Origin: a candidate division CSSED10-310 bacterium
GTDB taxonomy: Bacteria > CSSED10-310 > JAFGDC01
DNA: 12,160 nucleotides
Direction of reading: 5' to 3'
Assembly (NCBI GenBank): GCA_016932295.1
Contig: JAFGDC010000149.1
Span: forward strand, 1-12,160
The notes below the pieces were generated by a model. It saw nothing but the letters and a program-made list of their open reading frames with translations, was not told the DNA's origin and did not search any database. Shown in pieces: positions 1 through 7,266 of this stretch. A program made the position numbers and the translations under genes. Each line of letters starts with the position of its first letter. Positions within the stretch are counted from its first letter, which is position 1.

Positions 1-1
1 C

Positions 2-409
2 GCGTTCGGTACGGGCGTGGAGGGCGCGATTGAGCTGTTCGGGGAGTATTCGGAAGGACTCCTTGATCTCGATGGATTTTCCCACATCATCGTGATTTTT
101 CATTTCCACCGGGCCGGTCCGTGCCGCCTGCGGAGAGCATCCATCTGGGAGGAACGCGAACGTGGTGTGTTCGCGATCCGCGCCCCCAGTCGCCCCAACC
201 CCATCGGACTCTCGGTGGTTCGCCTGCTCGAAGTACAGGGAACACGGCTGCGGATCGCCGATCTGGACATGCTGGATGGGACGCCGGTCCTTGATATCAA
301 GCCCTATGTCCCGAGGATCGATGACCGCCGCGATGCGACCTGCGGCTGGCTGGAGGACGTGTGGCGGCAGCGTGACCGGGGCCTGGCCGGCGGCGGCGTC
401 ATGGGTTGA
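2..409 (+). CDS. trmO: TrmO/TsaA-type tRNA (t6A37) N6-methyltransferase, 3' part
   Basis: This is the C-terminal ~135 residues of a TsaA/UPF0066 family protein; the 5' end lies left of the window. In E. coli the family (TrmO) uses S-adenosylmethionine to N6-methylate the threonylcarbamoyladenosine at position 37 of certain tRNAs, in the cytoplasm. Visible family hallmarks, in order, are EGLLDLDGFSHIIVIFHFH, then RGVFAIRAPSRPNPIGLSVV (the conserved RSPxRPNPIGLS block), then DMLDGTPVLDIKPYVP. The GTG at 17 is an internal Val codon, because the frame is open and still family-like to the window edge. The gene stops with TGA at 407-409 and converges on the TauE-family gene 38 bases away, with no clear hairpin terminator between them. 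The C-terminal tail (RDRGLAGGGVMG) is short, so the extra C-terminal domain of E. coli TrmO appears to be absent. The family call is firm; the exact tRNA substrate is inferred from the family. Confidence 0.88.
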   Translation, partial: AFGTGVEGAIELFGEYSEGLLDLDGFSHIIVIFHFHRAGPCRLRRASIWEERERGVFAIRAPSRPNPIGLSVVRLLEVQGTRLRIADLDMLDGTPVLDIKPYVPRIDDRRDATCGWLEDVWRQRDRGLAGGGVMG

Positions 410-447
410 GTTCCCCTTCTTTTCCGGTGCCGCCCGAGGATTCCTTC

Positions 448-1179
448 CTAAATTACTCCCGCACCTGCCAGCAGCGCCAGGATGCCGGCGCCCAGCACGA
501 TGAGCAGGACCGCGGTGCGGAAGAGCCGCTCCGGGGCGTATTTGGACAGCAGGATCCCCAGAAGGGCGCCGATGATCGTACCTGGAGCGGTCCGCAGACT
601 CAACGCGAGGGTTGAGGTTGAGATAAGGCCGCTCAGGTAAAACACCGGCAGGGTGCCGATGTTGAGCACCATGAAGTAAAAAACGAGGTTGGCTCTGAAT
701 ACGTGTTTTTCCACGCCCTGGTTGGAGAGGAACAGGATGATCGGCGGCCCTCCCATGGTGGTGCTGCCGTTGAGCAATCCACTGATGAATCCGACCGGCC
801 AGAGGGCGGCTTTTTCGTTGGCGACGGGTCGGCGAAAACCGGATAGCTGAGCCGTGGCGAAGAGAATGACCAGGCAGCCGATGATGCTTTTGAGGAGGGC
901 TGCCGAGACGAAATGGAGGGTGAGCCCGCCGAAGGGTAATCCGATCACACCGGCGACGAGGAGCGGCGCTATGCGCCGGAAGCGCAGGTGCATCCTGGCC
1001 TCCCAGGCGATGCAGCCGTTCATGAAGATGGCATGGATGAGCAGTACCGGCATGACGGTGGTGGGTGGCAGGACCAGCACGAGCAGGGGCACGCCCACCA
1101 GGGCGAAACCGAAACCCGCCAGACCCTGGACCGTGCCGGCCAGCAGGGTCGCGGCGATGCCGGCGATTACCGGTGACAT
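448..1179 (-). CDS. Sulfite exporter TauE/SafE family membrane protein
   Basis: This 243-residue protein is hydrophobic throughout, with about 7-8 predicted membrane segments, and has the two-fold repeat architecture of the TauE/SafE (DUF81) family. The first half begins with a glycine-rich stretch (GTVQGLAGFGFALVG). The second half repeats it with GLLNGSTTMGGPPIILFL, the typical start of the second repeat. Family members are thought to export sulfite, sulfoacetate or related organic anions across the inner membrane, or to transport other small anions; the substrate cannot be read from sequence. Length matches the family (about 240-270). The ATG at 1177-1179 is preceded by an in-frame TGA two codons upstream, so this is the most upstream possible start, although no good Shine-Dalgarno site is visible. 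It lies 124 bp downstream of hflC on the same strand, so it could be read through from hflKC, but a hairpin sits between them. No sulfur-metabolism gene is nearby to support sulfite as substrate. Confidence 0.88.
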   Translation of the reverse strand: MSPVIAGIAATLLAGTVQGLAGFGFALVGVPLLVLVLPPTTVMPVLLIHAIFMNGCIAWEARMHLRFRRIAPLLVAGVIGLPFGGLTLHFVSAALLKSIIGCLVILFATAQLSGFRRPVANEKAALWPVGFISGLLNGSTTMGGPPIILFLSNQGVEKHVFRANLVFYFMVLNIGTLPVFYLSGLISTSTLALSLRTAPGTIIGALLGILLSKYAPERLFRTAVLLIVLGAGILALLAGAGVI

Positions 1180-1230
1180 TGCTCAAGCATGATCGCCGGC
1201 GCGAGCTGCTCCGCATCACGGTGTGGGAAG

Positions 1231-1280
1231 GCCGCACCGGTCCGGCGCCGGCGGAATGCACATAGTGGTACCGGTGCGGC
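1231..1280. repeat. 11-bp perfect inverted repeat between hflC and TauE gene
   Basis: The arm GCCGCACCGGT at 1231-1241 is the exact reverse complement of ACCGGTGCGGC at 1270-1280, with a 28-base loop that itself starts with the palindrome CCGGCGCCGG (1242-1251). It lies 24 bp after the hflC stop in the direction of transcription and before the TauE-family start. There is no T-tract after it on the minus strand, so it is not a standard intrinsic terminator. It could be an mRNA 3'-end stabiliser, a processing hairpin or a protein-binding palindrome. Confidence 0.6.
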
Positions 1281-1303
1281 GAAGGTCTGTCCGAGAGTCA
1301 CCT

Positions 1304-2293
1304 TCATTCGGCGCTGGAAGCCCCCAGGGGAGAATGCAGGTATTCGAAGAAATCGAGGTCGGTGGAGATGGTCGTGGACAAAGCCGGCATCACCAGCTTG
1401 TAAGATTCCATGGCCTTCCAGAACGCATAGAATTCCGCATCCTGATTGTAGGCATCGGCGTAGATGGCGGCCGCCGCCGCATCCGCCTCGCCTTTGATGG
1501 TCTCGGCCCGCTCGTACGCCTCCGATCTGATCCGCAGCAGTTCCCGTTCGGTCTTGCCGAACCATTCGGCTTTCTGACCTTCACCATCGGAGCGGAACTT
1601 CTGTGCCACCTGGTTGCGTTCCTTGATCATCCGCTGATACACGGATGCGGTCAGTTCATCCGAGTATTTGATCTGCCGGATGATGACATCGATGACCTCG
1701 ATCCCGTACTTGGGGACGATCTGGTCGACGTTGTCCTTGATCATTCGCGATAGGTGCCGCCGGCCCATGGACACTCCCGGGAAGATGACCTCCTCGTAGG
1801 TTCCGAGTGATTCTTCACCCTGGTTGGTGGAGATCAGCATGGTGTCAGTCCGTTCGATTTCATTTATCACATTGCTGTTGCGTACCACCTCGATGAGGGG
1901 GAAGAGTGCCACGGTTTTTTTCACCTCGGAGTCGATGACATCATCCAGCCTGGAATTGGCCGCTTCCACTGTGCTGACCGATTCATAGAACTTCTGAGGA
2001 TCAACGATGCGCCAGCGGGCGGTGCTGTCGAAGAAAATGAACTGGCTTTCCTTGGTGGGCAGCCGCTTGGCCTCGCCGTCCCAGGAGAGAATTCGCTTGG
2101 AGTAATACTTCACCTGGTCTACAAGGGGGAACTTGAAATGCAAGCCGGCGTCGCGCTGGACGCTGACAATGGCGCCGAAGCGCAGGACCAGGGCCTGCTG
2201 CCCCTCTTCAACCACGTAGAACGGACCGAACATGAGGAGGACGATGATCAGGACCAACGCCGAGATCACACCAATCTGCATCAGCCGTGTCAT
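1304..2293 (-). CDS. hflC: Protease modulator HflC (SPFH/band 7 protein)
   Basis: This 329-residue protein is close to the 334 of E. coli HflC. It has an N-terminal membrane segment (about residues 5-24) followed by the SPFH signature YVVEEGQQALVLRFG and the AGLHFKFP motif (about 49-56). The C-terminal half is a long alanine/glutamate-rich coiled coil. It contains RMIKERNQVAQKFRS, then the EAYERAETIKGEADAAAAAI block, then QDAEFYAFWKAMESYKLVMP, all classical HflC features. HflC pairs with HflK in a large inner-membrane ring complex facing the periplasm that encloses and modulates the membrane AAA protease FtsH. A segment of about 20 residues around SLGTYEEVIFPGVSMGRRH lies before the RMI...YGIEV helix, as in longer HflC variants. 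The ATG overlaps the hflK stop (ATGA) and has a strong Shine-Dalgarno site, AAAGGAGG at 2300-2307, six bases upstream, so the two are translationally coupled. Confidence in the family is high. Confidence 0.95.
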   Translation of the reverse strand: MTRLMQIGVISALVLIIVLLMFGPFYVVEEGQQALVLRFGAIVSVQRDAGLHFKFPLVDQVKYYSKRILSWDGEAKRLPTKESQFIFFDSTARWRIVDPQKFYESVSTVEAANSRLDDVIDSEVKKTVALFPLIEVVRNSNVINEIERTDTMLISTNQGEESLGTYEEVIFPGVSMGRRHLSRMIKDNVDQIVPKYGIEVIDVIIRQIKYSDELTASVYQRMIKERNQVAQKFRSDGEGQKAEWFGKTERELLRIRSEAYERAETIKGEADAAAAAIYADAYNQDAEFYAFWKAMESYKLVMPALSTTISTDLDFFEYLHSPLGASSAE

Positions 2294-3270
2294 TTGCCGC
2301 CTCCTTTCAGGGTCTGTTCACCGAGCATCTTGAGCGGCATGAAGTTGCTCAGGCTCTTGTCGATGAGATCGCCTCCCTTGCCGCCGGAGAACACCTCCTG
2401 CATCATTTCGAAATACAGGCGCTGCCTGGTCACTTCGGGGGCCGCGCGATACTCCTTGAGCACCGAAATGAACCTGGCGGCGTCTCCCCGCGCCATGTTT
2501 TTCCGCTCGGTGGCGTATCCTTCGGCCTCCTCCACCACGCGCCGCGCCGTTCCTTCCGCTTCGTAGACCGCCTTGTTGTAGAATTCCTTGCCCTCGTTTA
2601 TCAGGCGATTCCTGTCCTGAATGGCCTTGTTGACGTCTTCGAAGGCATCCTGAACCTTGCCTTCCGGCGGTTCGATGTTTTGCAGCTTTACGGTCGAGAC
2701 GGTGATGCCCAGTTTGTACTTCGTGAAGAGTTCGTTCATCAGGTCAGCGGCGGCGATTTCCATGGGTCCCCGCTCCGATCCCATCACATCGAAGACCGTT
2801 CGATCCCCCACCAGCTCATTGATGATGGACTGCGCGATGTCCCTGATGGTTTTTTCCCGTTCATCCACGTTGAACAGCCAGGCCTTCGGATCCTCCCTCC
2901 CATACTGGATGATCCACTCGACATCGACGATATTCAGATCACCGGTCAGCATGCGCGATTCATTGCTGAAGTCCCGGCTCGTGTCATACCGGCTGCGTCC
3001 CGTGGAACTCAAGGTGCGGTAGCCGAACTCCACCTTGACGTTCTCCTGCACCTTCACATTGTAGTTCTTCTCGATTAACGGCACCTTGAAATGCAGCCCT
3101 GGATCCACCTTGCGGCTGAACTTGCCGAAACGCAGGACAATGCCCACTTCGGCCTGATCGACGATGAAGTAACTCTTCACGATGAGGATGAGGAACATGC
3201 CGACCAGGACGATTGCCATGATCCAGCCTTTCCTCAGTTCAACATTCATGCCTCGATGCTCCAATTGCAT
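2290..3270 (-). CDS. hflK: FtsH protease activity modulator HflK (SPFH/band 7 protein)
   Basis: This 326-residue protein is the partner of HflC in the HflKC membrane complex. It has a short basic N-terminus, one membrane segment (about 16-36) and the SPFH start IVDQAEVGIVLRFGKF, followed by VDPGLHFKVP (about 55-64). The diagnostic HflK block RMLTGDLNIVDVEWIIQY begins near residue 106, with INELVGDRTVFDVM after it. A charged coiled coil follows (about 215-270), with KEFYNKAVYEAEGTARRV, and then a tail through YRAAPEVTRQRLYFE. It is compact compared with E. coli HflK (419 residues): the Gly-rich cytoplasmic N-terminal extension and most of the long C-terminal tail are missing. The start at 3268-3270 is favoured over Met8 because GGGAGGT (3274-3280) sits three bases upstream of it. 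hflK is the first gene of the hflK-hflC pair, and expression probably starts in the 3271-3529 intergenic region. Confidence 0.95.
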   Translation of the reverse strand: MQLEHRGMNVELRKGWIMAIVLVGMFLILIVKSYFIVDQAEVGIVLRFGKFSRKVDPGLHFKVPLIEKNYNVKVQENVKVEFGYRTLSSTGRSRYDTSRDFSNESRMLTGDLNIVDVEWIIQYGREDPKAWLFNVDEREKTIRDIAQSIINELVGDRTVFDVMGSERGPMEIAAADLMNELFTKYKLGITVSTVKLQNIEPPEGKVQDAFEDVNKAIQDRNRLINEGKEFYNKAVYEAEGTARRVVEEAEGYATERKNMARGDAARFISVLKEYRAAPEVTRQRLYFEMMQEVFSGGKGGDLIDKSLSNFMPLKMLGEQTLKGGGK

Positions 3271-3299
3271 ACAACCTCCCTTCAGTCATTTTCATTACA

Positions 3300-3328
3300 A
3301 TACTATGGCATACGACAGCAGCTTTCCA
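3300..3328 (-). promoter_or_regulatory. Possible sigma70-type promoter for hflK
   Basis: On the minus strand a TGGAAA (3323-3328) and a TAGTAT (3300-3305) are separated by exactly 17 bp. Each matches the sigma70 -35 and -10 consensus in four of six positions. The predicted start point would lie a few bases upstream of the hflK ribosome-binding site. The match is modest and could be chance. Confidence 0.3.
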
Positions 3329-3350
3329 CTAACATCAGTTTCCGTGACGG

Positions 3351-3494
3351 TGACACTCTTCCTCTCGGCCGGATCGGCGGTCATCGCAGGGTGATTCCAC
3401 GGGATGCAACCAATCGCCGGTACAGGTCACCAATAATGATGGCAATGATGCATCCGTGGTCTGGCAGAGCTTTGACACTCTTGAGCCGGATCGG
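3351..3494. repeat. Split direct repeat TGACACTCTT...CCGGATCGG in divergent intergenic region
   Basis: TGACACTCTT occurs at 3351-3360 and 3473-3482. Each copy is followed after a short gap (8 and 3 bases) by CCGGATCGG, at 3369-3377 and 3486-3494. The second copy spans the -35 hexamer and spacer of the predicted promoter of the tricorn-like gene. The first copy lies just upstream of the weak hflK promoter candidate. The arrangement could be a pair of operator sites shared by the two divergent genes, or the remains of a small duplication. Confidence 0.55.
3397..3459. repeat. Imperfect inverted repeat in hflK-tricorn intergenic region
   Basis: CCACGGGATGCA (3397-3408) pairs with TGCATCCGTGG (3449-3459) over 11 base pairs with a single unpaired G, across a 40-base loop. 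It sits between the two copies of the split direct repeat. No function can be assigned. It would be transcribed only if a promoter lies further upstream, so a DNA-level site is as likely as an RNA hairpin. Confidence 0.4.
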
Positions 3495-3500
3495 TATTAG
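3472..3500 (+). promoter_or_regulatory. Sigma70-type promoter of the tricorn-like protease gene
   Basis: A perfect -35 TTGACA (3472-3477) is followed after exactly 17 bp by TATTAG (3495-3500), which keeps the T, A, T and A at positions 1, 2, 3 and 5 of the -10 consensus. The expected start of transcription is near 3507. This gives a leader of about 23 bases containing the Shine-Dalgarno site AAAGGTGG (3517-3524) just ahead of the ATG at 3530. The geometry supports starting translation at 3530 and not at the GTG at 3512. Confidence 0.65.
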
Positions 3501-3529
3501 TTGAGCTGAATGTGAGAAAGGTGGTTGAA

Positions 3530-6500
3530 ATGAAAAAGGCGTTCGTGCTGATCACGTTGCTGGCAAGTCTGTCCACCGCCGCCTACGCGGCCGCGGAAGA
3601 GGTGTTGGGAGCCATGTCGCCCATGCTGTCACCGGATGGCCGGACACTGGTATTTTCATACCAGGGAGACATCTGGACGGCTTCCTCTGAAGGAGGAACC
3701 GCGCGCCGCCTGACCGTGCACGAGGCTGAAGAAGTGAGTCCCGCCTTCAGTCCCGACGGCAGGTGGATCGCTTTCAGCTCCAATCGGTTCGGCAATATGG
3801 ATGTGTTTGTGATGACCGCCGATGGCGGCGAACCGCGCCGGTTGACCTACAATTCGTCTGATGACGAAGTGGTGTGTTTCTCTCCGGACAGCGGCGGCGT
3901 ACTGTTCGAATCGTATCGGGACTGGCTTCGGTTCAGGATGTGGAAAGTGCCGGTGGAGGGCGGTGAACCTGTCTGTATCAACAAGGAAGAGGGCGCCGAG
4001 GGGCGCTTGTCTCCGGATGGAAGCCGCCTCTTGTTCATTTACAATTACATGGGACCGTATCGCAAGGGCTATCGCGGTCCTTCCAACGGTGATCTCTGGA
4101 TACGGGACCTGGAGAAGGACGCCATCGAGCGGATCACCGACTATGACGGTGTCGACCGCGACCCGTTGTGGACTCCCGGGGGCGACGCCGTGCTGTTCGT
4201 GAGCGATCGAGACTCGTCGGTCTTCAATATCTGGAAGAAAGACCTGGCGACCGGAACCCTGCAGCCGGTCACCGCCTTCACCAGCGGCAACATCTTTTCG
4301 CCGGAAGTGGCGTTCGATGGTTCCGCGGTCGTCTATGTCCATGATTTCGAGATCTGTCGCACCACCATGGCCGGTGCGACCACCCGCATCCCTTTGCAGA
4401 CTGCCTCGGATTACCGCTCCAACCTGACGAGAATCATGGATTTCGCCGGCAAGGCCGACGAGGTGGCCTGGTCCCCGGACGAGAAACAGGCGGCTTTCAT
4501 CCAGCATGGCGAAGTGTTTGCGGTGAGCATGGATGGCGGCGAGGCCATGCGTCTTACGGTCACCCCGGCCAGGGAATCGGATTTGGCCTGGCATCCAGAT
4601 GGAGAGTCCCTCTACTTCCTGTCGGACACATCCGGCGTCACCGGGATCTATCGGGTGGTTTCCGACCAGGCGGATGAAAAGCGTTTATACAAGGCGAGAT
4701 TCCACAAAGTAGAGGAGATCGTGCGGGAAGAAGATCCGATCTTATACGCACGCATGTCACCGGATGGGAAGACCCTCGTCTATTTCGTCGACGGCCGCGG
4801 CCTGTTCAGGTGCGACACGGATGGCGCGCACCGCCGGCCATGCATCCAGTACGACGCCTTCTATCGTATCGTCGATGTGGGTTTTTCACCTGACAGTAAG
4901 TGGCTGACGTATTCGCGCGACACGTCCGGATGGAACTTCGATGTCTACCTTCTCGATTTGGCCGGCGGCCGGGAATGGAATGTTTCGAGGAATGCCTCGT
5001 ATTGTTTCGAGCCTCGCTTCTCGCCTGATGGCAAGCGGCTGTTCTATACCTCCTATGATGACGAGGATGCCGAGATCTACGCGGTCTGGCTGACTCTCGA
5101 GGAACATCAGAAGTATCGTGACGACGAAGAAGACAAGGATAAGGACAAGGGAAAGGCCAAGCCGGACGACGAAGACAAGGACAAGAAGAAACGCAAGGAC
5201 AAAGAGAAGGATGTTGAAGAACCGGAAGAGAAAAAACCTGAGGTTCCGGAGGTGAAAATTGATCTCGAGGGGATTCATGAGCGAGTTGAGCGGTTGATCC
5301 ATACGTCCGGGGATGATCGTCATCCCTCTGTCTCTCCTGACGGCAAGACCCTGTTGTTCGTTTCCGATGCCCTCGATTCCAGCAAGTTGTACGCATATGA
5401 CGTAAAGAAGAAGAGTATCAGGGAGGTTGCGGACCTGGATGCCTCGCAACTGACCTGGTCCAGGGATGGCGACAAGGTGTTTTACGCCAGGGGTGATGGT
5501 TTCGGAACGCTCGATCCGAAATCCGGACAGGCGTCACCGGTTTCCTTCAACGGCAGCCTAACCATCGATGTGCAGGCCGAGTATCTGCAAATGTACAGGG
5601 AAGCCTGGATGACCCTGAAATATAACTTTTACGACGGAGCGATGCATGGCGTGGATTGGGATGCGGTCTACGCCTACTATCTGCCCCTGGTCAGGCATTG
5701 CCGCTCCAGTCGTGAATTCCAGCACGCCGTCAACATGATGCTGGGGGAGCTGAACGCCTCGCATCTCGGTATCTGGAATTCGGACGGCATGTCAGGCAAG
5801 GACACGGGTTTCCTTGGCGTGCGCCTGGGCGGGTATGAGAAGGGCAAGGGCTACCTGGTGACCGATGTGATTGAAAACACACCCGCGGACAGAGTGGAGT
5901 CCATGATCCTTCCCGGCGAGTTTCTTCATGCCATAAACAGAACCGAATTGAGTCCCGTCGAGCCCATGGCGAATTTGCTGGAAGGAACGGTCGGCAAACT
6001 GACCGATATCGAGATCGTCGCGATGGAGGGAAAGGACAGGAAACGGACGGTAACCTTGAAACCCATCCGGCTGCACGAGTTCACCGAGGCCGGCTACGAG
6101 GCGTGGATCAAGGAGAATGAACGGCTGGTGAACGTGTGGTCGGAAGGCGCCGTGGGGTATGTTCACATCCGGTCGATGAGCCAGCGGTCTCTCCGGCGTT
6201 TCGAGCGCGACGTGTTCGGCAGAAACTGGGACAGGCAGGCGCTGGTCATCGATGTCCGTTACAATCCCGGTGGGTATATCCACAATGAATTGATCGACCT
6301 GCTGGATGGAGAAGCGTTCGGCTACAGCGTGCCACGCAACGGGCAGCCCATGTACCACCCGATCTTCAAATGGCGGAAACCAACCAGTCTGCTTATCAAC
6401 GAGCGCTCATTCTCCGATGCGGAAGTCTTCCCCAATGCGTACCAAACCCTGGGATTGGGTACCGTGGTCGGCATGCCTACCTTTGGAGGGGTCATCGGCA

Positions 6501-6700
6501 CCGGCGGCCGCCGGTTGCTGGACGGTTCGTGGTTTCGGGTGCCGACGACCGGCTGGTATACTATCGACGGGCGCAACATGGAGAATACCGGCGCCACACC
6601 GGATGTGATGGTGGATCGCTCCCCGACCGAGATCGAAGATGGTCGCGACAGCCAGTTGAAGAAGGCCGTGGAGTTGCTGCTGGAGGAGATCGGCGAGTGA
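3530..6700 (+). CDS. Exported tricorn-type S41 protease
   Basis: This 1056-residue protein matches archaeal tricorn protease in length and domain order. A signal peptide (1-20, cut after AYA) predicts export to the periplasm. Residues about 25-525 carry PD40/WD40-like propeller repeats (many SPDG motifs: SPDGRTLVF, FSPDGRWIAFSS, SPDGKTLVYF). A highly charged Lys/Asp/Glu linker (about 530-578) follows, then a second set of propeller blades (about 590-675), a helical C1 domain (about 686-757, LKYNFYDGAMHGVDW), a PDZ domain (about 758-845, GFLGVRL) and the S41 core. The tricorn catalytic tetrad is present: Ser744-His745 (NASHLG), Ser962 (SFSDAE) and Glu1018 (MENTG). This corresponds to tricorn Ser745, His746, Ser965 and Glu1023. 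The family cleaves oligopeptides; the propellers gate the substrate and product channels. ATG 3530 is chosen because of the Shine-Dalgarno site AAAGGTGG and the signal peptide; an upstream in-frame GTG (3512) adds MRKVVE. Transcribed alone, divergent from hflK. Confidence 0.93.
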   Translation: MKKAFVLITLLASLSTAAYAAAEEVLGAMSPMLSPDGRTLVFSYQGDIWTASSEGGTARRLTVHEAEEVSPAFSPDGRWIAFSSNRFGNMDVFVMTADGGEPRRLTYNSSDDEVVCFSPDSGGVLFESYRDWLRFRMWKVPVEGGEPVCINKEEGAEGRLSPDGSRLLFIYNYMGPYRKGYRGPSNGDLWIRDLEKDAIERITDYDGVDRDPLWTPGGDAVLFVSDRDSSVFNIWKKDLATGTLQPVTAFTSGNIFSPEVAFDGSAVVYVHDFEICRTTMAGATTRIPLQTASDYRSNLTRIMDFAGKADEVAWSPDEKQAAFIQHGEVFAVSMDGGEAMRLTVTPARESDLAWHPDGESLYFLSDTSGVTGIYRVVSDQADEKRLYKARFHKVEEIVREEDPILYARMSPDGKTLVYFVDGRGLFRCDTDGAHRRPCIQYDAFYRIVDVGFSPDSKWLTYSRDTSGWNFDVYLLDLAGGREWNVSRNASYCFEPRFSPDGKRLFYTSYDDEDAEIYAVWLTLEEHQKYRDDEEDKDKDKGKAKPDDEDKDKKKRKDKEKDVEEPEEKKPEVPEVKIDLEGIHERVERLIHTSGDDRHPSVSPDGKTLLFVSDALDSSKLYAYDVKKKSIREVADLDASQLTWSRDGDKVFYARGDGFGTLDPKSGQASPVSFNGSLTIDVQAEYLQMYREAWMTLKYNFYDGAMHGVDWDAVYAYYLPLVRHCRSSREFQHAVNMMLGELNASHLGIWNSDGMSGKDTGFLGVRLGGYEKGKGYLVTDVIENTPADRVESMILPGEFLHAINRTELSPVEPMANLLEGTVGKLTDIEIVAMEGKDRKRTVTLKPIRLHEFTEAGYEAWIKENERLVNVWSEGAVGYVHIRSMSQRSLRRFERDVFGRNWDRQALVIDVRYNPGGYIHNELIDLLDGEAFGYSVPRNGQPMYHPIFKWRKPTSLLINERSFSDAEVFPNAYQTLGLGTVVGMPTFGGVIGTGGRRLLDGSWFRVPTTGWYTIDGRNMENTGATPDVMVDRSPTEIEDGRDSQLKKAVELLLEEIGE

Positions 6701-6716
6701 GCCTGTCCAGCCGCCG

Positions 6717-7196
6717 CTAGCGCGCTTCTTCGTAAATGCGGTACGAAGTCACGGTCATGCCCAGGCGTTCGTACACCTTGCGGGCGGCATGGTTGCCACG
6801 TTCGACGTACAGCCTGAATCCTCGTATGTCCGGCCGTTCGCCGGCCAGTTCTTTCACTTTCTGATACATGCGTCGGTATAGACCCGCGCGGCGGTGCGCC
6901 GGCACGATGTAAACGCTTTGGATCCACCAGAAGTAGCCGTCCCGCCAGTCGCTCCATTCCGGTGTCACCATGAGTGCCCCGGCAATTTCAAGGGTGGTTC
7001 CGGCGGATATCTCCGCAACAAGATAGAATCCCGCTTCCGGGTGCTTGATAAGATCTATTACTCCGGCGCGGCTCACCGCCGGCTCCAGGCGTTTGTTTTC
7101 GGTTTCGAGCGCCATGGCCCGGTTGAATCCGGCAATCACTTCGACGTCTTTAACCGTTGCCTGCCGGATTATCACTTTCTCCGGTTCCACCTGCAT
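6717..7196 (-). CDS. GNAT family N-acetyltransferase
   Basis: This 159-residue protein has the single-domain Gcn5-related N-acetyltransferase fold, which transfers acetyl from acetyl-CoA to an amine; the acceptor is unknown. An N-terminal beta strand (VIIRQATVKDVEVI) leads to helices with the subfamily pattern FNRAMALETENKRLEP. Strands 3-4 contain EWSDWRDGYFWWIQSVYIVP. The acetyl-CoA-binding motif A follows as HRRAGLYRRMY, an R/Q-x-x-G-x-G/Y variant. Motif B is NHAARKVYERLGM near the C-terminus. The EWSDWR...WWIQSVYV signature marks a recognisable but uncharacterised bacterial GNAT subgroup. The ATG at 7194-7196 has AGGAGG (7200-7205) three bases upstream. It converges on the tricorn-like gene with 16 bases between stops, and is divergent from the beta-helix gene across 70 bp. 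No signal peptide; cytoplasmic. Confidence 0.92.
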   Translation of the reverse strand: MQVEPEKVIIRQATVKDVEVIAGFNRAMALETENKRLEPAVSRAGVIDLIKHPEAGFYLVAEISAGTTLEIAGALMVTPEWSDWRDGYFWWIQSVYIVPAHRRAGLYRRMYQKVKELAGERPDIRGFRLYVERGNHAARKVYERLGMTVTSYRIYEEAR

Positions 7197-7206
7197 GCCC
7201 CTCCTG

Positions 7207-7235
7207 TTGACCTGTCCAGTCTAAATTATTATAAA
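7207..7235 (+). promoter_or_regulatory. Sigma70-type promoter of the beta-helix gene
   Basis: TTGACC (7207-7212) and TATAAA (7230-7235) are separated by exactly 17 bp, and each matches consensus in five of six positions. Transcription would begin near 7242, leaving about 25 bases before the GTG start at 7267 with the strong ribosome-binding site GAGGAGGT (7255-7262). On the opposite strand a perfect TATAAT (7228-7233) faces the GNAT gene but lacks a good -35, so the two divergent genes may share the same melted AT-rich segment. Confidence 0.7.
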
Positions 7236-7266
7236 GGAGCGAACAACTCAGAATGAGGAGGTAACA

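Noticed and set aside
17..19. GTG at 17 as a true start of the TsaA-type gene
   Set aside because: The family-like frame continues upstream to the window edge and the protein would lack its N-terminal strands, so the gene is cut by the window.
410..447. Bidirectional terminator between the TsaA and TauE-family genes
   Set aside because: The gap is pyrimidine-rich but no stem of useful length can be formed.
2287..3078. 263-codon + strand frame
   Set aside because: It is antisense to hflK, which has unmistakable family motifs and a strong ribosome-binding site. The + product has no family features.
3512..3529. GTG at 3512 as start of the tricorn-like gene
   Set aside because: It would place MRKVVE before a normal signal peptide, bury the good Shine-Dalgarno site (3517-3524) in coding sequence, and lie very close to the predicted transcription start. 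ATG 3530 fits better.
3656..4594. 312-codon minus-strand frame
   Set aside because: It is antisense to the propeller region of the tricorn-like gene and is His/Arg/Gly-rich with no domain; a shadow.
5120..5260. Lys/Asp/Glu run as a sign of a frameshift or repeat expansion
   Set aside because: The frame continues cleanly into the second propeller and catalytic domains. The run is a genuine charged linker and is not made of exact DNA repeats.
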